DNA of 64,000 nt from Roseobacter ponti (GCF_012932215.1 NZ_CP048788.1:1116001-1180000), one strand, 5' to 3'; counted from the stretch's first letter, positions 7,434-17,200 are shown. Numbers and translations are program-made. Notes: generated from the sequence alone by a model not told the origin.

Positions 7434-9269
7434 ATGCCCTCCGACACCACAGCTCAGGACGATACCACCGCAGCGGACGAGCGCGCCGCGGAAGAGGAAC
7501 GCCGTTCCGGTCTGCGTACGATCCGCAAGGTCATGCCCTACCTCTGGCCACAGGACCCGCAGTGGGTGCGCCGCCGGGTTGTTCTGGCCATGGCGATGCT
7601 CATTCTGTCCAAGCTGATCTCTGTCGCGACCCCGTTCTTTTACAAAGGTGCCGTGGATGCTCTCGCCGAAGAGGGCGTGCCGATGCTGGCTCTGGGCGCC
7701 ATCGGGCTGACGGTAGCCTACGGCGTTGCACGGCTTATGACGGTCGGCTTTCAGCAGCTGCGCGACGCGGTTTTTGCCCGCGTGGGACAGCGCGCACTGC
7801 GGATGCTGGCGCTGGAAACCTTCAACCACATCCACGCGCTCAGCATGCGCTATCACATCACGCGCAAGACCGGCGGTCTGAGCCGCATCATCGAGCGCGG
7901 CGTCAAGGGCGTGGAATTTCTGCTGCGGTTCCTGCTCTTTTCCATTGGTCCGCTGATACTGGAACTGGCGCTGGTGGGGATCATCCTCGCGGTGGTGTTT
8001 GACCTGTGGTACCTGCTGATCGTTGCGGTCACCATCGGGCTCTATGTCTGGTTCACCTTCGCCGTGACCGAATGGCGGGTGAAGCTGCGCCGCGAGATGA
8101 ACGACCAGGACACGGATGCCAACCAGAAGGCCATCGACAGCCTGCTGAATTTCGAGACCGTGAAGTATTTCGCCGCCGAAGAGCGCGAGGCGCGCCGCTA
8201 TGACAGTGCCATGGCGAAATACGAAGTGGCCGCGATCAAGACCAATTACAGCCTTGCCTTTCTCAATTTCGGGCAGTCGTTTCTCATTACCTGCGGGCTC
8301 ATCGGGGTGATGGTTCTGGCCGCCGTCGGTGTGCAGCGCGGCGACCTGACGGTGGGCGATTTCGTTATGGTCAACGCCTATATGGTGCAGATCACGGTGC
8401 CACTGAATTTTCTTGGCACCGTCTATCGTGAAATCCGCCAGGCGCTCGTGGATATGGGCGAGATGTTCAACCTGCTCGAACAGCCCGCCGAAGTGACCGA
8501 TGCCCCCGATGCGCGCCCTCTTGAGGTGACCGGCGGACGGATTGAACTTGATAGCGTGCGCTTTGGATACAATGACGACCGTGAAATCCTAAGGGGCGTG
8601 TCGATCGTGGCCGAACCGGGTCAGACGGTCGCCATCGTCGGCTCCACCGGATCAGGCAAATCGACCATCGGGCGGCTTTTGTTCCGGTTCTACGACGTGG
8701 GTGGCGGCGCGCTGCGTATCGACGGGCAGGATGTGCGCCAGGTGACCCAGGAAAGCCTGCACAGGGCGATCGGAGTGGTACCCCAGGACACGGTGCTGTT
8801 TAACGACACGATCCGCTACAACATTGCCTATGGCCGCGACGGGGCCACGCAGGAAGGCATTGAAGAGGCTGCAAAGGCTGCGCAGATTCACGATTTCATC
8901 CTGTCACTGCCCGACGGGTATGAGACCACCGTGGGCGAGCGCGGGCTCAAACTTTCGGGCGGTGAGAAACAGCGCGTGGGTATTGCGCGCACGCTGCTCA
9001 AGGACCCGCCGATCCTGCTTCTTGATGAGGCGACATCGGCGCTGGACAGCGAGACAGAAGCCGAAATCCAGGACGCGCTGATGCACGCCGGTCGCGGGCG
9101 CACCGTCCTGACCATTGCGCACCGTCTGAGTACGATTGCTGAAGCCGATCGTATTGTGGTGCTGGAGCAGGGCGAGGTTATCGAGCAGGGCACCCATGAC
9201 GACCTGCTGGTCAGGGACGGACGCTATGCGCAGCTCTGGCGGCGTCAGCAGAGCGAAGAGGCGGTATAG
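7434..9269 (+). CDS. ABC exporter, Atm1/HMT1 type (fused permease and ATPase)
   Basis: 611 residues. An N-terminal membrane domain of about six helices (residues 45-320) is fused to an ATPase domain with Walker A GSTGSGKST (about 403), signature LSGGEKQR and Walker B ILLLDEATSALD. The segments RTGLSRIIERGVKG-like (KTGGLSRIIERGVKGVEF) and ETVKYFAAEEREARRYD are typical of the Atm1 branch, which exports glutathione-linked sulfur or metal compounds in mitochondria and alphaproteobacteria. It functions as a homodimer in the inner membrane. It lies 90 bases behind the LysM gene and may share its transcript. Confidence 0.9.
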   Translation: MPSDTTAQDDTTAADERAAEEERRSGLRTIRKVMPYLWPQDPQWVRRRVVLAMAMLILSKLISVATPFFYKGAVDALAEEGVPMLALGAIGLTVAYGVARLMTVGFQQLRDAVFARVGQRALRMLALETFNHIHALSMRYHITRKTGGLSRIIERGVKGVEFLLRFLLFSIGPLILELALVGIILAVVFDLWYLLIVAVTIGLYVWFTFAVTEWRVKLRREMNDQDTDANQKAIDSLLNFETVKYFAAEEREARRYDSAMAKYEVAAIKTNYSLAFLNFGQSFLITCGLIGVMVLAAVGVQRGDLTVGDFVMVNAYMVQITVPLNFLGTVYREIRQALVDMGEMFNLLEQPAEVTDAPDARPLEVTGGRIELDSVRFGYNDDREILRGVSIVAEPGQTVAIVGSTGSGKSTIGRLLFRFYDVGGGALRIDGQDVRQVTQESLHRAIGVVPQDTVLFNDTIRYNIAYGRDGATQEGIEEAAKAAQIHDFILSLPDGYETTVGERGLKLSGGEKQRVGIARTLLKDPPILLLDEATSALDSETEAEIQDALMHAGRGRTVLTIAHRLSTIAEADRIVVLEQGEVIEQGTHDDLLVRDGRYAQLWRRQQSEEAV

Positions 9270-9348
9270 CGCGCGACGCGACAGTGCGGGATGTTTCCCC
9301 CGCAGGCCTGGCGGTTCCGGGCCCGGGAAAAAGATGCATCGAGGTCCG

Positions 9349-9365
9349 TCAGACAGGAGGTCTGA
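9349..9365. terminator. Hairpin between convergent genes
   Basis: TCAGAC and GTCTGA pair around AGGAG in the gap between the ABC exporter and the end of the zinc operon. There is only a weak T-rich tail (TCTTA), so termination is plausible but unproven. Confidence 0.35.
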
Positions 9366-9386
9366 TCTTACCGGTTCAGCCAGGCA

Positions 9387-9890
9387 TCAGAACGGCTCGA
9401 TATGATCGGCTGAGAGCGCATAGGCGATATCAGCAAGCTGAGTGGAGGTTGATGCTGTACCGAACATACCGGTGACATTCACCGGCTCAAAAAGCCCGGT
9501 GCTTTCAAATGGCTTTTCCGTCGTAACAAACACAAGCTGGTTTGCCGGTGGTGGCGGGACGTGAACACATGCCCCGACGAAGGGCACAAGGATAAATGCG
9601 GTGACGCCCGTGCGGGAATAATCAATCGGTACAACGAAGCCGGGCAGGCGGACGATTTCCCCGTTCCACTCTGTGCGCACCCCCTGTGAGGGCGGCTGCT
9701 GGCCTGACATGTCCGGGCCGTCGTGCTGTATCAGGCCCTGAAGGGACGGTGGGATTGCGGGCTGACCTTCGGGCACCAGATCGGTCCAGTTCAGATCAAT
9801 GTAGTCGCGGGCGACAGCCCCTTTTCCGGACAGGATAAGGGCGCCCAAAGCTGCCAGAACGGCACGACGGTCCGGAGCAGATTTCACCAT
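9387..9890 (-). CDS. DUF3299 protein, second copy of a tandem pair
   Basis: 167 residues with an N-terminal Tat/Sec-like leader (DRRAVLAALGALILSGKG). It carries the DUF3299 core: a VRLPGFVVPIDY strand and VPFVGACVHVPPPPANQLVF. The single cysteine and histidine in the GAC-H motif could bind metal. Function is not established; in the Vibrio zinc gene set zrgABCDE, proteins of this type accompany a DUF2796 protein and an ABC transporter, as here. It is the last gene of the zinc operon and overlaps the preceding DUF3299 gene by seven bases. Confidence 0.82.
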   Translation of the reverse strand: MVKSAPDRRAVLAALGALILSGKGAVARDYIDLNWTDLVPEGQPAIPPSLQGLIQHDGPDMSGQQPPSQGVRTEWNGEIVRLPGFVVPIDYSRTGVTAFILVPFVGACVHVPPPPANQLVFVTTEKPFESTGLFEPVNVTGMFGTASTSTQLADIAYALSADHIEPF

Positions 9891-10387
9891 TCGAAAGCCT
9901 CGATTTTGTCAGCTGCCATTGCGTATCCGATGTCTGCAACGGTAGTGGACTGCAGCTCGTGAGTTATCAGGCCGGTCACCCACACCGGATCCCACATTGT
10001 GTCCCCGGGCCAGGGTGTTTCACTCTCAACAAAAACCAGCTGGTTGGCGGGAGGCGGCGGCGTGTGAATGCAGGCGCCGACATAAGGCACCATGATAAAG
10101 CTCGTCACGCCCGCGGCCGATATATCGATGGGCAACATGTAGCCCGGCATCTTAATATATGCGCCATCCAGTTCACTGTTCAGTCTGGTGGCGTTTTCAT
10201 CAAACACAGGCAGCCAGGTGTCGTTTACCGGATCGATCTCGCCTTCACCGATAATTTCGGAATAGGGAACACCGGGCGGGATAAGATCGTCCCAGCCGAC
10301 AAGGCGCGCAGTGCTGGCAAAACCTGCGCCCGGTGCCGCTGCGAAGGCTGCTGAGAGTGCGATAATCTCGCGGCGGGACAGTGTCAT
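9884..10387 (-). CDS. DUF3299 protein, first copy of a tandem pair
   Basis: 167 residues, the same length as its downstream paralogue. N-terminal leader MTLSRREIIALSAAFAAAPG suggests export. It shares the core KMPGYMLPIDIS and VPYVGACIHTPPPPANQLVF. Both copies have the GAC-H-PPPPANQ signature but differ elsewhere, so the duplication is old. It lies 17 bases behind the FtsX-like permease gene, within one operon. A role in zinc handling outside the cytoplasm is inferred from context. Confidence 0.82.
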   Translation of the reverse strand: MTLSRREIIALSAAFAAAPGAGFASTARLVGWDDLIPPGVPYSEIIGEGEIDPVNDTWLPVFDENATRLNSELDGAYIKMPGYMLPIDISAAGVTSFIMVPYVGACIHTPPPPANQLVFVESETPWPGDTMWDPVWVTGLITHELQSTTVADIGYAMAADKIEAFEW

Positions 10388-10404
10388 ACTTTCATATCTC
10401 CCGG

Positions 10405-11655
10405 TTAAATTCTCACCATCATACCATCCGCGAGGGACATACGGTAGGCTCTGACAGCGGGTACTATGCTCACAATTGCACCAGCGCAGACGACGCCTGC
10501 GAGAACGGTAAACTCACGCAGTGTGGGGGCTTCGACCGGCAGCCACAGGCCGAACGCCCTGTCCACGACCGGCTGGGCGATTGCCAGTCCGGTATAGAGC
10601 AGTGCAAGGCCGAGAACCGCGCCCAGTGCAGCCATCAAAGCAGCCTCAAGCACCAGCAGGCCGGTGATGGTCCGGGGCCGCGCGCCCATCGCGCGGAAAA
10701 TCGCCATTTCGCGGCGGCGCTCGTTGAGGCTGGCAAATATCGTGGCCATCATGCCGATGAGGGCCGTGACAACGACCATGCCGGAGACAGCAATCAGCGC
10801 GGTTTCCGCGATCCCGACGATCTGCCAGAGTTCCTGCAGAGCCACACCGGGCAGGATCGCCAGCAACGGCTCCTGAGGATACTCATTGATAGCGCGTTGC
10901 AGACCGAATACCTGAAGACGGCTTTTCACGCCGATCAGGGCGGCGGTGACCGCCTGAGGCTCCAGATCCATCTGCCGGATCACTTCGGCTGGTGTGGACC
11001 GGCCCGGTATTTTCGCTCCGCTCTGCCAGTCGACGTGAATGGCCTCGATCGCTTTGAGGCTGACGATGACGGTGCGGTCGACCGGCGTGCCGGTCTTGGC
11101 GAGGATGCCGGCGACGCGAAAGGGCTGATCTTCGTGATCGATAAAGGACGCAAGCCCGTGCGCCACGACAATCGGATCGCCGGTCTCATAGCCAAGGGTT
11201 TCTGCGACGTCCGCTCCGATGACTGCATCAAAGAGGTCGTCCATGACCTGGCCGTCGCGTATCACCAGCGACTGACCGGAGCGGTATTTATAGCGGTCAA
11301 AGAACGCGGTTGTGGTGCCCATGACGCGGAACTGGCGGTGACTGTCCCCCAGTGACACCGGCACAATCCAGTCCACTTCCGGGCGGGCTTCGATGTCGCG
11401 GTAGCTTTCCCAGGTCATGTTACTGGTCGCATTGCCGATGCGAAAAACCGAATACAGCAAAAGCTGAACCGATCCGGACCGCGCGCCGACAATCAGGTCT
11501 GTGCCCGAGATCGTATCCGCAAAGCTGGCTTTCGCGCCGGTGCGTACTTTCTCAACCCCCAGAAACAGGGCGACGGAAAGGGCGATGGCAAGAACTGTCA
11601 TCGCTACTGTGAGCGCGCGCGCCATCAGCGAGGCAAAAGCAAGCCGCAGGATCAT
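10405..11655 (-). CDS. ABC transporter permease, FtsX/MacB/LolE-like
   Basis: 416 residues. One N-terminal transmembrane helix (ARALTVAMTVLAIALSVALF), a periplasmic domain of about 230 residues, then three C-terminal helices around residues 285-400 with the FtsX-type segment NERRREMAIFRAMGARPRTI. This is the layout of lipoprotein-release and mechanotransmission transporters rather than ZnuB-type zinc importers. Its ATPase partner overlaps it by four bases upstream. Together with the neighbouring His-rich protein it looks like the membrane part of a Zrg-type zinc system. Confidence 0.85.
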   Translation of the reverse strand: MILRLAFASLMARALTVAMTVLAIALSVALFLGVEKVRTGAKASFADTISGTDLIVGARSGSVQLLLYSVFRIGNATSNMTWESYRDIEARPEVDWIVPVSLGDSHRQFRVMGTTTAFFDRYKYRSGQSLVIRDGQVMDDLFDAVIGADVAETLGYETGDPIVVAHGLASFIDHEDQPFRVAGILAKTGTPVDRTVIVSLKAIEAIHVDWQSGAKIPGRSTPAEVIRQMDLEPQAVTAALIGVKSRLQVFGLQRAINEYPQEPLLAILPGVALQELWQIVGIAETALIAVSGMVVVTALIGMMATIFASLNERRREMAIFRAMGARPRTITGLLVLEAALMAALGAVLGLALLYTGLAIAQPVVDRAFGLWLPVEAPTLREFTVLAGVVCAGAIVSIVPAVRAYRMSLADGMMVRI

Positions 11656-12353
11656 GCGGCCTGGCTCTGTGGTGTCACGACGTCTGACATTTCGACAACC
11701 CTGTCGAACTGACCGGCAAGTCGGGCGTCATGACTGACCATCAAAAGCGTACTCCTGTGGGCGCGGGACTGTGCAAAGAGCAGATCCAGAAAGGTCGCCT
11801 GAGTTGCAGCATCAAGAGCTGAGGTCGGCTCGTCCGCGACAATGAGCGGCGGCGCTCCGATGAGGGCGCGGGCGGCGGCCACGCGTTGCTGCTGTCCCAC
11901 ACTGAGCGTGCCGGCCCGGGCTTTGACAGTATCCGGCGGCAACCCGAGGTCATCACAGAGGTCTGCGGCGGCCTGGTGCGGGGAGGCGAGGCGACTGCGG
12001 CGCACCGGCGCAAATCGCAAAGGCAGGAGTATGTTATCGAGGACGCTGGCGTAGGGCAGCAGGTTGAACTGCTGAAAGATCAATCCGATCTGTTCGGCCC
12101 GGAAACTGTCCCGCTGTCCTGCCGACAGGGTTGCGATATCGGTGCCGCCGACTGAAACACTGCCCGACGCGGGCGTGATTGTCCCGCAGATCAGGGACAG
12201 CAGCGTGGACTTTCCCGATCCGCTTTCCCCCAGCAGCAGGACGGTTTCACCGGCTGCAATCGCAAAGCCGGGGATTTCCAGCCCGAAAGACGCCCGACCC
12301 GGCCAGCGGTACCGGACGTCATTCAGGGCAAGGATCGGGTTCCTGGTCGTCAC
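11652..12353 (-). CDS. ABC transporter ATPase, LolD/MacB-like
   Basis: 233 residues. Walker A LLGESGSGKST (about residue 40), signature LSVGQQQRVAAARAL and Walker B LIVADEPTSALD are all intact. The family drives type VII ABC permeases such as LolCE, MacB and FtsX. It overlaps the permease gene by four bases and follows the zrgA-like gene by 14 bases. It probably energises the permease at 10405-11655. Confidence 0.9.
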   Translation of the reverse strand: MTTRNPILALNDVRYRWPGRASFGLEIPGFAIAAGETVLLLGESGSGKSTLLSLICGTITPASGSVSVGGTDIATLSAGQRDSFRAEQIGLIFQQFNLLPYASVLDNILLPLRFAPVRRSRLASPHQAAADLCDDLGLPPDTVKARAGTLSVGQQQRVAAARALIGAPPLIVADEPTSALDAATQATFLDLLFAQSRAHRSTLLMVSHDARLAGQFDRVVEMSDVVTPQSQAA

Positions 12354-12367
12354 GTCCCGGCGCCGGC

Positions 12368-12997
12368 TCAGAACATACCGCGCAGATCGAGTACCGGCGC
12401 ATCACGTGTGACCTCGAATGCAGAGGCACCGGTGTCGGAAATAACCTGCACTTCAAGCTCCAGCGCATTCGGGAAGGTTGCGAAATAGGCAAACTCAATG
12501 ACCGATGCCGCCGCCGGGTCCGCGCAGTTCAGAAGGTATTGCGCATGGAACTCTGTGTGACCTGCCTCATCTGAATGTGCGGCGTGATCTTCATCGGTAT
12601 GCTCTGCATGGTCCTCGTGCGCATGTTCGTCGTGGGTGTGATCGTCATGCGCGTGTTTTTCGTCGTGATCGGCGAGCGCTTCCTGGCTTTCCAGTTCCGC
12701 GCTGGCCTGGACGACACTGCATCCGGCGGCTTCGGGCAGTGAAAACAGGTCAAGCGGACGGGCGAGCATTGCCACAGCACTGTCCGTTTTTGCCCGGTCC
12801 GCGGTGCTTTCTGCAGCATACTCAAACCCGACGATATCCGCACCGGGCGCACGCAGTTCAATTGCGATCTGACTGCCGTCAAACGCAATATCGAGCTGTC
12901 CGACCCCGTGTTCATGGGCATCAAGCTGGCGGGTTTCTTCGGCGGTGGCTGCCGCGGCGGTCAGTGATATCAGAAGGGCGAAAGGAAGAGATTTCAC
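12368..12997 (-). CDS. zrgA: ZrgA-like (DUF2796) periplasmic zinc-binding protein
   Basis: 209 residues with a clear signal peptide (MKSLPFALLISLTAAAATA). The mature start has the family motif DAHEHGVGQLDIAFDG. A central stretch of about 45 residues (about 119-163) is packed with His, Asp and Glu in HDEH, HDDHTHDEHAHEDHAE-type repeats, a classic zinc sponge or loading loop. Two cysteines remain. In Vibrio, ZrgA belongs to a zinc uptake system; assignment here rests on the DUF2796 pattern plus Zur and ABC neighbours. Translation probably starts at a GTG (12997) after AAAAAGGA. Confidence 0.85.
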   Translation of the reverse strand: MKSLPFALLISLTAAAATAEETRQLDAHEHGVGQLDIAFDGSQIAIELRAPGADIVGFEYAAESTADRAKTDSAVAMLARPLDLFSLPEAAGCSVVQASAELESQEALADHDEKHAHDDHTHDEHAHEDHAEHTDEDHAAHSDEAGHTEFHAQYLLNCADPAAASVIEFAYFATFPNALELEVQVISDTGASAFEVTRDAPVLDLRGMF

Positions 12998-13027
12998 AGA
13001 TGCAGTCCTTTTTAAAAGAAGAAGGGG

Positions 13028-13414
13028 TTAAGCGGCACAATCCCGGCACTGCCCGTGCAGCTCAACGATATGCCGTGTTGCATTAAAGTCAGATTGTTTT
13101 GCGATTTCAGTGAGATGTGGCAGCAGGGGGGTGCCATCGTGTTCCTGTACTGTCCCGCAGTCTGCGCAGATTGCGAGCACGGGAACTGATGCTTTGTGAT
13201 CGCACCGGCAGGGTACGAAGGCCTTGATTGATTCCAGCTTATGCGCCCGGCCCTGGTCAGTGAGTGCTGCGAGCGTCCGGTAGACCGTCGGTGCTGCGAG
13301 ATCAGGTTCGGCCTGTTTCATCTGGTCGAGGATGGCATAGGCCGTCATGGGTTTTTCATTCCCTTTCAGGACCTCGAGGACATCTGACTGACGTGTTGCT
13401 GCCTGTTTACGCAT
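13028..13414 (-). CDS. zur: Zinc uptake regulator, Fur family
   Basis: 128 residues. The N-terminal winged helix (AYAILDQMKQ, APTVYRTLAAL) reads DNA; the C-terminal half has a histidine- and cysteine-rich metal region (CRCDHK, ICADCGTVQEHDG) and a final CRDC. The two CxxC pairs form the structural zinc site known in Zur/Fur. It is the first gene of the zinc operon, 30 bases before zrgA, and a perfect palindrome lies about 30 bases upstream of its start, so it probably represses its own operon when zinc is plentiful. Zur rather than Fur is inferred from context. Confidence 0.88.
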   Translation of the reverse strand: MRKQAATRQSDVLEVLKGNEKPMTAYAILDQMKQAEPDLAAPTVYRTLAALTDQGRAHKLESIKAFVPCRCDHKASVPVLAICADCGTVQEHDGTPLLPHLTEIAKQSDFNATRHIVELHGQCRDCAA

Positions 13415-13444
13415 GCCTGGTATTCCTGTCCGGGTCGGGAGTTA

Positions 13445-13462
13445 GTTATTTTATAAAATAAC
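13445..13462 (-). promoter_or_regulatory. Probable Zur operator
   Basis: GTTATTTTATAAAATAAC is a perfect 18-bp palindrome centred on TTATAA, the core common to known Zur boxes. It lies about 30 bases upstream of zur and is the only AT-rich stretch in the region. It would control the six-gene zinc operon. Confidence 0.7.
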
Positions 13463-13660
13463 ATATCGCATCGCTTCAGTGTAAACGCAAGCGCGTGAGT
13501 GGCTGTCGGAGGCCCGAAAGCGGGAGTCTGCGCACAGCGCGGTCTGTTTGTGCTGAAAGAAATGGCGCGTTTGGTTGTCTGAACCGGCCTTCGATGCGTT
13601 CAGTACATATGCTTTCCGTCCGGGATCGCGTCCGGTACCCGGCGGACGGCGATGAAGGTC

Positions 13661-13693
13661 GCAGCGCCGGCAGTTCGAACCTGCGGGCGCTGC
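13661..13693 (-). terminator. Strong symmetric hairpin behind the DUF302 gene
   Basis: GCAGCGCC (13661-13668) pairs with GGCGCTGC (13686-13693) and an inner GCAG pairs with CTGC, giving 12 base pairs around TTCGAAC. It begins 17 bases behind the stop of the minus-strand DUF302 gene, as expected of a terminator, although no T-run follows. The rest of the gap from 13463 to 13709 shows no gene. Confidence 0.45.
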
Positions 13694-13709
13694 GCCTGCA
13701 TAAACGGCT

Positions 13710-14162
13710 TTACTCCGCGACGGCCTTGCCGGTGAGCTTGTCCAGCGCGCCGGTCATCATGCGGATGTATTCAGCATCGCCGGGCAGCCCGTGCGTTTCA
13801 GCGAGGCTCGCCGGCGCGTGATAGGCTACATGCACAACGCCTTCGGCATCTGAATAGACCAGCACCCGCAGCGGCAGATCGAGACCTGCGGTCTGTCCGT
13901 CGAGCATCGCCGGGGTGCCCAGCTTCGGATTGCCGAACATCAGCATCTGCGTCGGGCGCAGGTCCATATCGACTTTCGCGGCGCCTGCTGCGTGATCCAC
14001 GCGGGCAAAGACTGTGGCGCCCGCACCTGTCACGGCAGCTTCGAGCCGGTCCATTGTGTCGGAGACCGAATGCGGGCTCGTGCGCGTGATCATGTCGGCG
14101 GCAAAGGCCGTCGCAGCCGTTGTGAGGGTGAGGCCGATGGCCAGCAGGGAGGATCGCAGCAT
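13710..14162 (-). CDS. Exported DUF302 protein
   Basis: 150 residues. Signal peptide MLRSSLLAIGLTLTTAATAF is followed by a DUF302 domain: a VSDTMDRLEAAVTGAGATVF helix, then MLMFGNPKLGTPAMLDGQT and LPLRVLVYSDAEGVVHVAY. The family has a simple alpha-beta fold, and its function is unknown; some members bind small ligands or haem. The start at 14162 follows AAGGAACTGACAG. It lies 79 bases behind the RND efflux permease and may be on the same transcript. Confidence 0.88.
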   Translation of the reverse strand: MLRSSLLAIGLTLTTAATAFAADMITRTSPHSVSDTMDRLEAAVTGAGATVFARVDHAAGAAKVDMDLRPTQMLMFGNPKLGTPAMLDGQTAGLDLPLRVLVYSDAEGVVHVAYHAPASLAETHGLPGDAEYIRMMTGALDKLTGKAVAE

Positions 14163-14241
14163 CTGTCAGTTCCTTTGTGCAGTGTCAGATGCAATATAGC
14201 GCAGGATCAGCCCGCGTCGCGTCACGACCCGGTGAGCGGCG

Positions 14242-17200
14242 CTATTCCGCGGCCTGGAGCGGGGCGGTCTTAGCCGGCGCATCCTCTTCCCAGATGATCT
14301 CCTGAAAGGCCGCGCGTCCGGCATCACGTTGCAGTGCCCAGTCGCGGGCGGCCCGGCTGGCGCGGCCCATCGAGAGCTTGGCCAGCATGGTCGCAATCCA
14401 GCGGACGTAGGTCGTGGCCCAGACGCGGATCGCCAGCATCGAGGGTGTGACGACCAGCGTCAGCACTGTGGCAATCCCGAGCCCGAAGACAACCGCTGTG
14501 GCAAGCTGTTTCCACCAGAGCGCTGTGGGGCTGTTGATGGTGTAACCACCTTCGGCGAAGTTCAGCGAGAGCCCGAACATCATTGGTGCCAGTCCCGCCA
14601 TCGTGGTGATCGTGGTCAGCAGCACCGGGCGGATCCGTGCCTGTGCAGTGCGGATAATCGCCTCAATCCGGGGCATGTAGCGTTCGTATTCCTGATAGGT
14701 ATCGATCAGAATGATGTTGTTGTTCACCACAATCCCCGCCAGCGCCACGATGCCGGTGCCGGTCATGATGATCGAAAAGGTCTGGCCCATGACGATCATC
14801 CCGATCAGCACACCGGTGGTCGAGAGCACCACGGCCAGCAGCACGAGCAGCGCATTGTAAAAGCTGTTGAACTGCGCCAGCAGGATGATGAACATCAGCC
14901 CCAGGGCCGCGGAAAAGGCGGTTTGCAGGAAAGCCTGACTTTCGGCCTGCTCTTCCTGATCGCCGGTCCACTCATAGGCGATGCCGTCGGGCAGGGGCCG
15001 CGTGTCGAGCCAGTCCGTGAGCACGCCGATGCGCTCGTTGGCATTCACCGCGATAAGACGCAGCGTACCGGCGGTGACCCCGGCCTGCAGGTCGCGCCCG
15101 CTGGTGTCATTGCGATCGGTGATGCGGAAGGTGCTGCCATCGGGTGCTGTGAAATTGGCGTCCGTTCCCGCAGGACGCAGCATGGCAAGTGTTGTGGTGA
15201 CCTCTTCGGCGCCGGATGTGTCGGTCTCCACAATCTTCATCAGCCCCGGCGCCACATCGGCTTTGACGTCGAAATAGCGTTTCTGATCGATACGGTTGAT
15301 CTCGGCCAGTTTCGGCACCGGTGTGCGGGTGATGAAGTTTGACAACGGCACGAGGCCGTCGGCGGTGCGCACCTTGAGCGTGTCGAGGGTGGAGAGCAGT
15401 CTGTCTTCGGCGGGAAGGCGTACGCGGATGTCGATCTCTTCGTCCGAGCTGTCGACCCGCATGGTGTCGAGCGTGAGGCCGCGTGTCACAAGCTGCACCA
15501 TCGCACCCACCGTGGCCACATCGGCACCATAGCGGCCGGCCTTTTCCACATCCACGTCGATCTGCCAGTCGATGCCGGGCAGGGGGCGGGTGTCTTCGAT
15601 CAGCGTGAGCCCGGGGGTGGCCTCGAACTTTTCGCGCGCGATCCGGGCGGCCTCTGTCAGGTCGGTGAAGTTATCAGCTTTCAGGCGCAGATGCACCGGC
15701 TTGCCGGAGGCCGGGCCCTGGGCAAGTTCGCTGATCTCGATGCGCACGCCGGGCAGGGTACTGAGCGCCTCGGTGAGTTCGGCGATGACGATATTGCCGT
15801 CCAGCTCGGGCCGGTCCGCGCGGTCTTCCCAGGGGATGGTTTCGAACTGCACCTGGCCGATGGTGTCCTTGGGTGTGGCCGCGCCGCTGGTGTCGGTGTT
15901 GAGCCCGCCCTGGCCGGCAAAAGAGAAGGCGTTGATCACGCCCGGATGGGCCAGCACGATGTCTTCGGCCTGGCGGACCAGTGCGTCTTTCTCCGCAAGA
16001 CTGAGGTTGCCGCGCGCCAGCACATAGGCGATGCCCTGCTCGGGTTCTGATTCAACAAAGAACTCCACGCCATTGTTGTTATTGGTGAAAAAGATCAGGA
16101 CGGTGCCCACGAAGACAAAAACCGTGCCCGCCATGACCAGCGGCATGACCGGGTTGCCGGCAATGGCCGCGATGGCGTGACCAAAGGGCGAGCGGCGGTA
16201 CCCGGCATAGATCCGGTCAGGCTCGGCGCGGAACAGGCGCGCCGTGACCCACTGCCCCCAGCGTCCGGCACGTGTAATCAGCGCAAAGAGCGCGATCAGA
16301 CCAGCGAGAAATCCGCCGATAGCCACAGCCAGCAGAGCAGTTGCCATGAGAATGTGCAGGAACACGAAGATGAAAGTCGGCACGACCGAGCCCAGAAGGT
16401 TCAGCCCGTCCATTCCGGCAAACTGCGCGCCGATCCCGTCAAAGACCAGGGGCATCAGGGCGGCAGCGGCCATCATGATGCCGGCAATGGGAAAGAGCGC
16501 CAGATGCAGATACCAGCGCAGCCCGGCCACCGCGGACATGTAATCGGCCATCCAGCGTTCGAGCCTGCCGGTGACGCCGCCCATCACGGGCAGGTAAATC
16601 AACGCCACAACGAGGCTGGCCGAGAGCACGAAAATGAGCGTGACCGGCAGCATGCCCATGAACTCACCCGGCACACCCGGCCAGAAGAGCATCGGCAGGA
16701 AGGCGCAGAGCGTTGTGGCGGTGGAGGAGATGATCGGCCAGAACATCCGCTTGGCCGCCTCGACATAGGCCTGCATGGGGCCGGAGCCCTCGCTCTGGCG
16801 CTTGTCGGCGTACTCCACGACCACGATGGCACCATCAACAAGCATGCCCACGGCGAGGATCAGACCGAACATCACAATGTTGGAGATCGAGATGCCCATG
16901 AGTGCCAGAAAGGCAAAGCAGAGCAGGAATGAGGTGGGGATCGCAAAACCTACCAGCAGGGCCGCACGCACGCCGAGGGCCGCCAGCACCACGATCATCA
17001 CCAGCGCGATGGCGGTGAATACCGAGCCCAGCAGCTGCTGGACCATGGCATTCACGATGCGCGACTGGTCGTTTGACGTGCCCACGGTGACCGCGGCCTG
17101 CAGGCCTTCGGGCCAGCTTTCGCTTTTTTCGGCGACCATGTCTTTGACGAGCGCTGCGGTGTCGATCAGGTTGAACCCTTTGCGTTTCACGACCTGAAGC

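Noticed and set aside
6573-7856. Minus-strand open frame of 427 codons across the LysM and ABC genes
   Set aside because: It spans two genes with well-supported domains and the gap between them; no ribosome site or domain.
13661-13693. tRNA-like TTCGAAC arm behind the zinc operon promoter
   Set aside because: The T-loop-like sequence sits in a symmetric hairpin with no D or anticodon arm; it is better read as a terminator-like structure.
16177-16932. Plus-strand open frame of 251 codons in the RND permease
   Set aside because: It is antisense to conserved RND transmembrane segments and reads as Gln/His-rich sequence with no domain.
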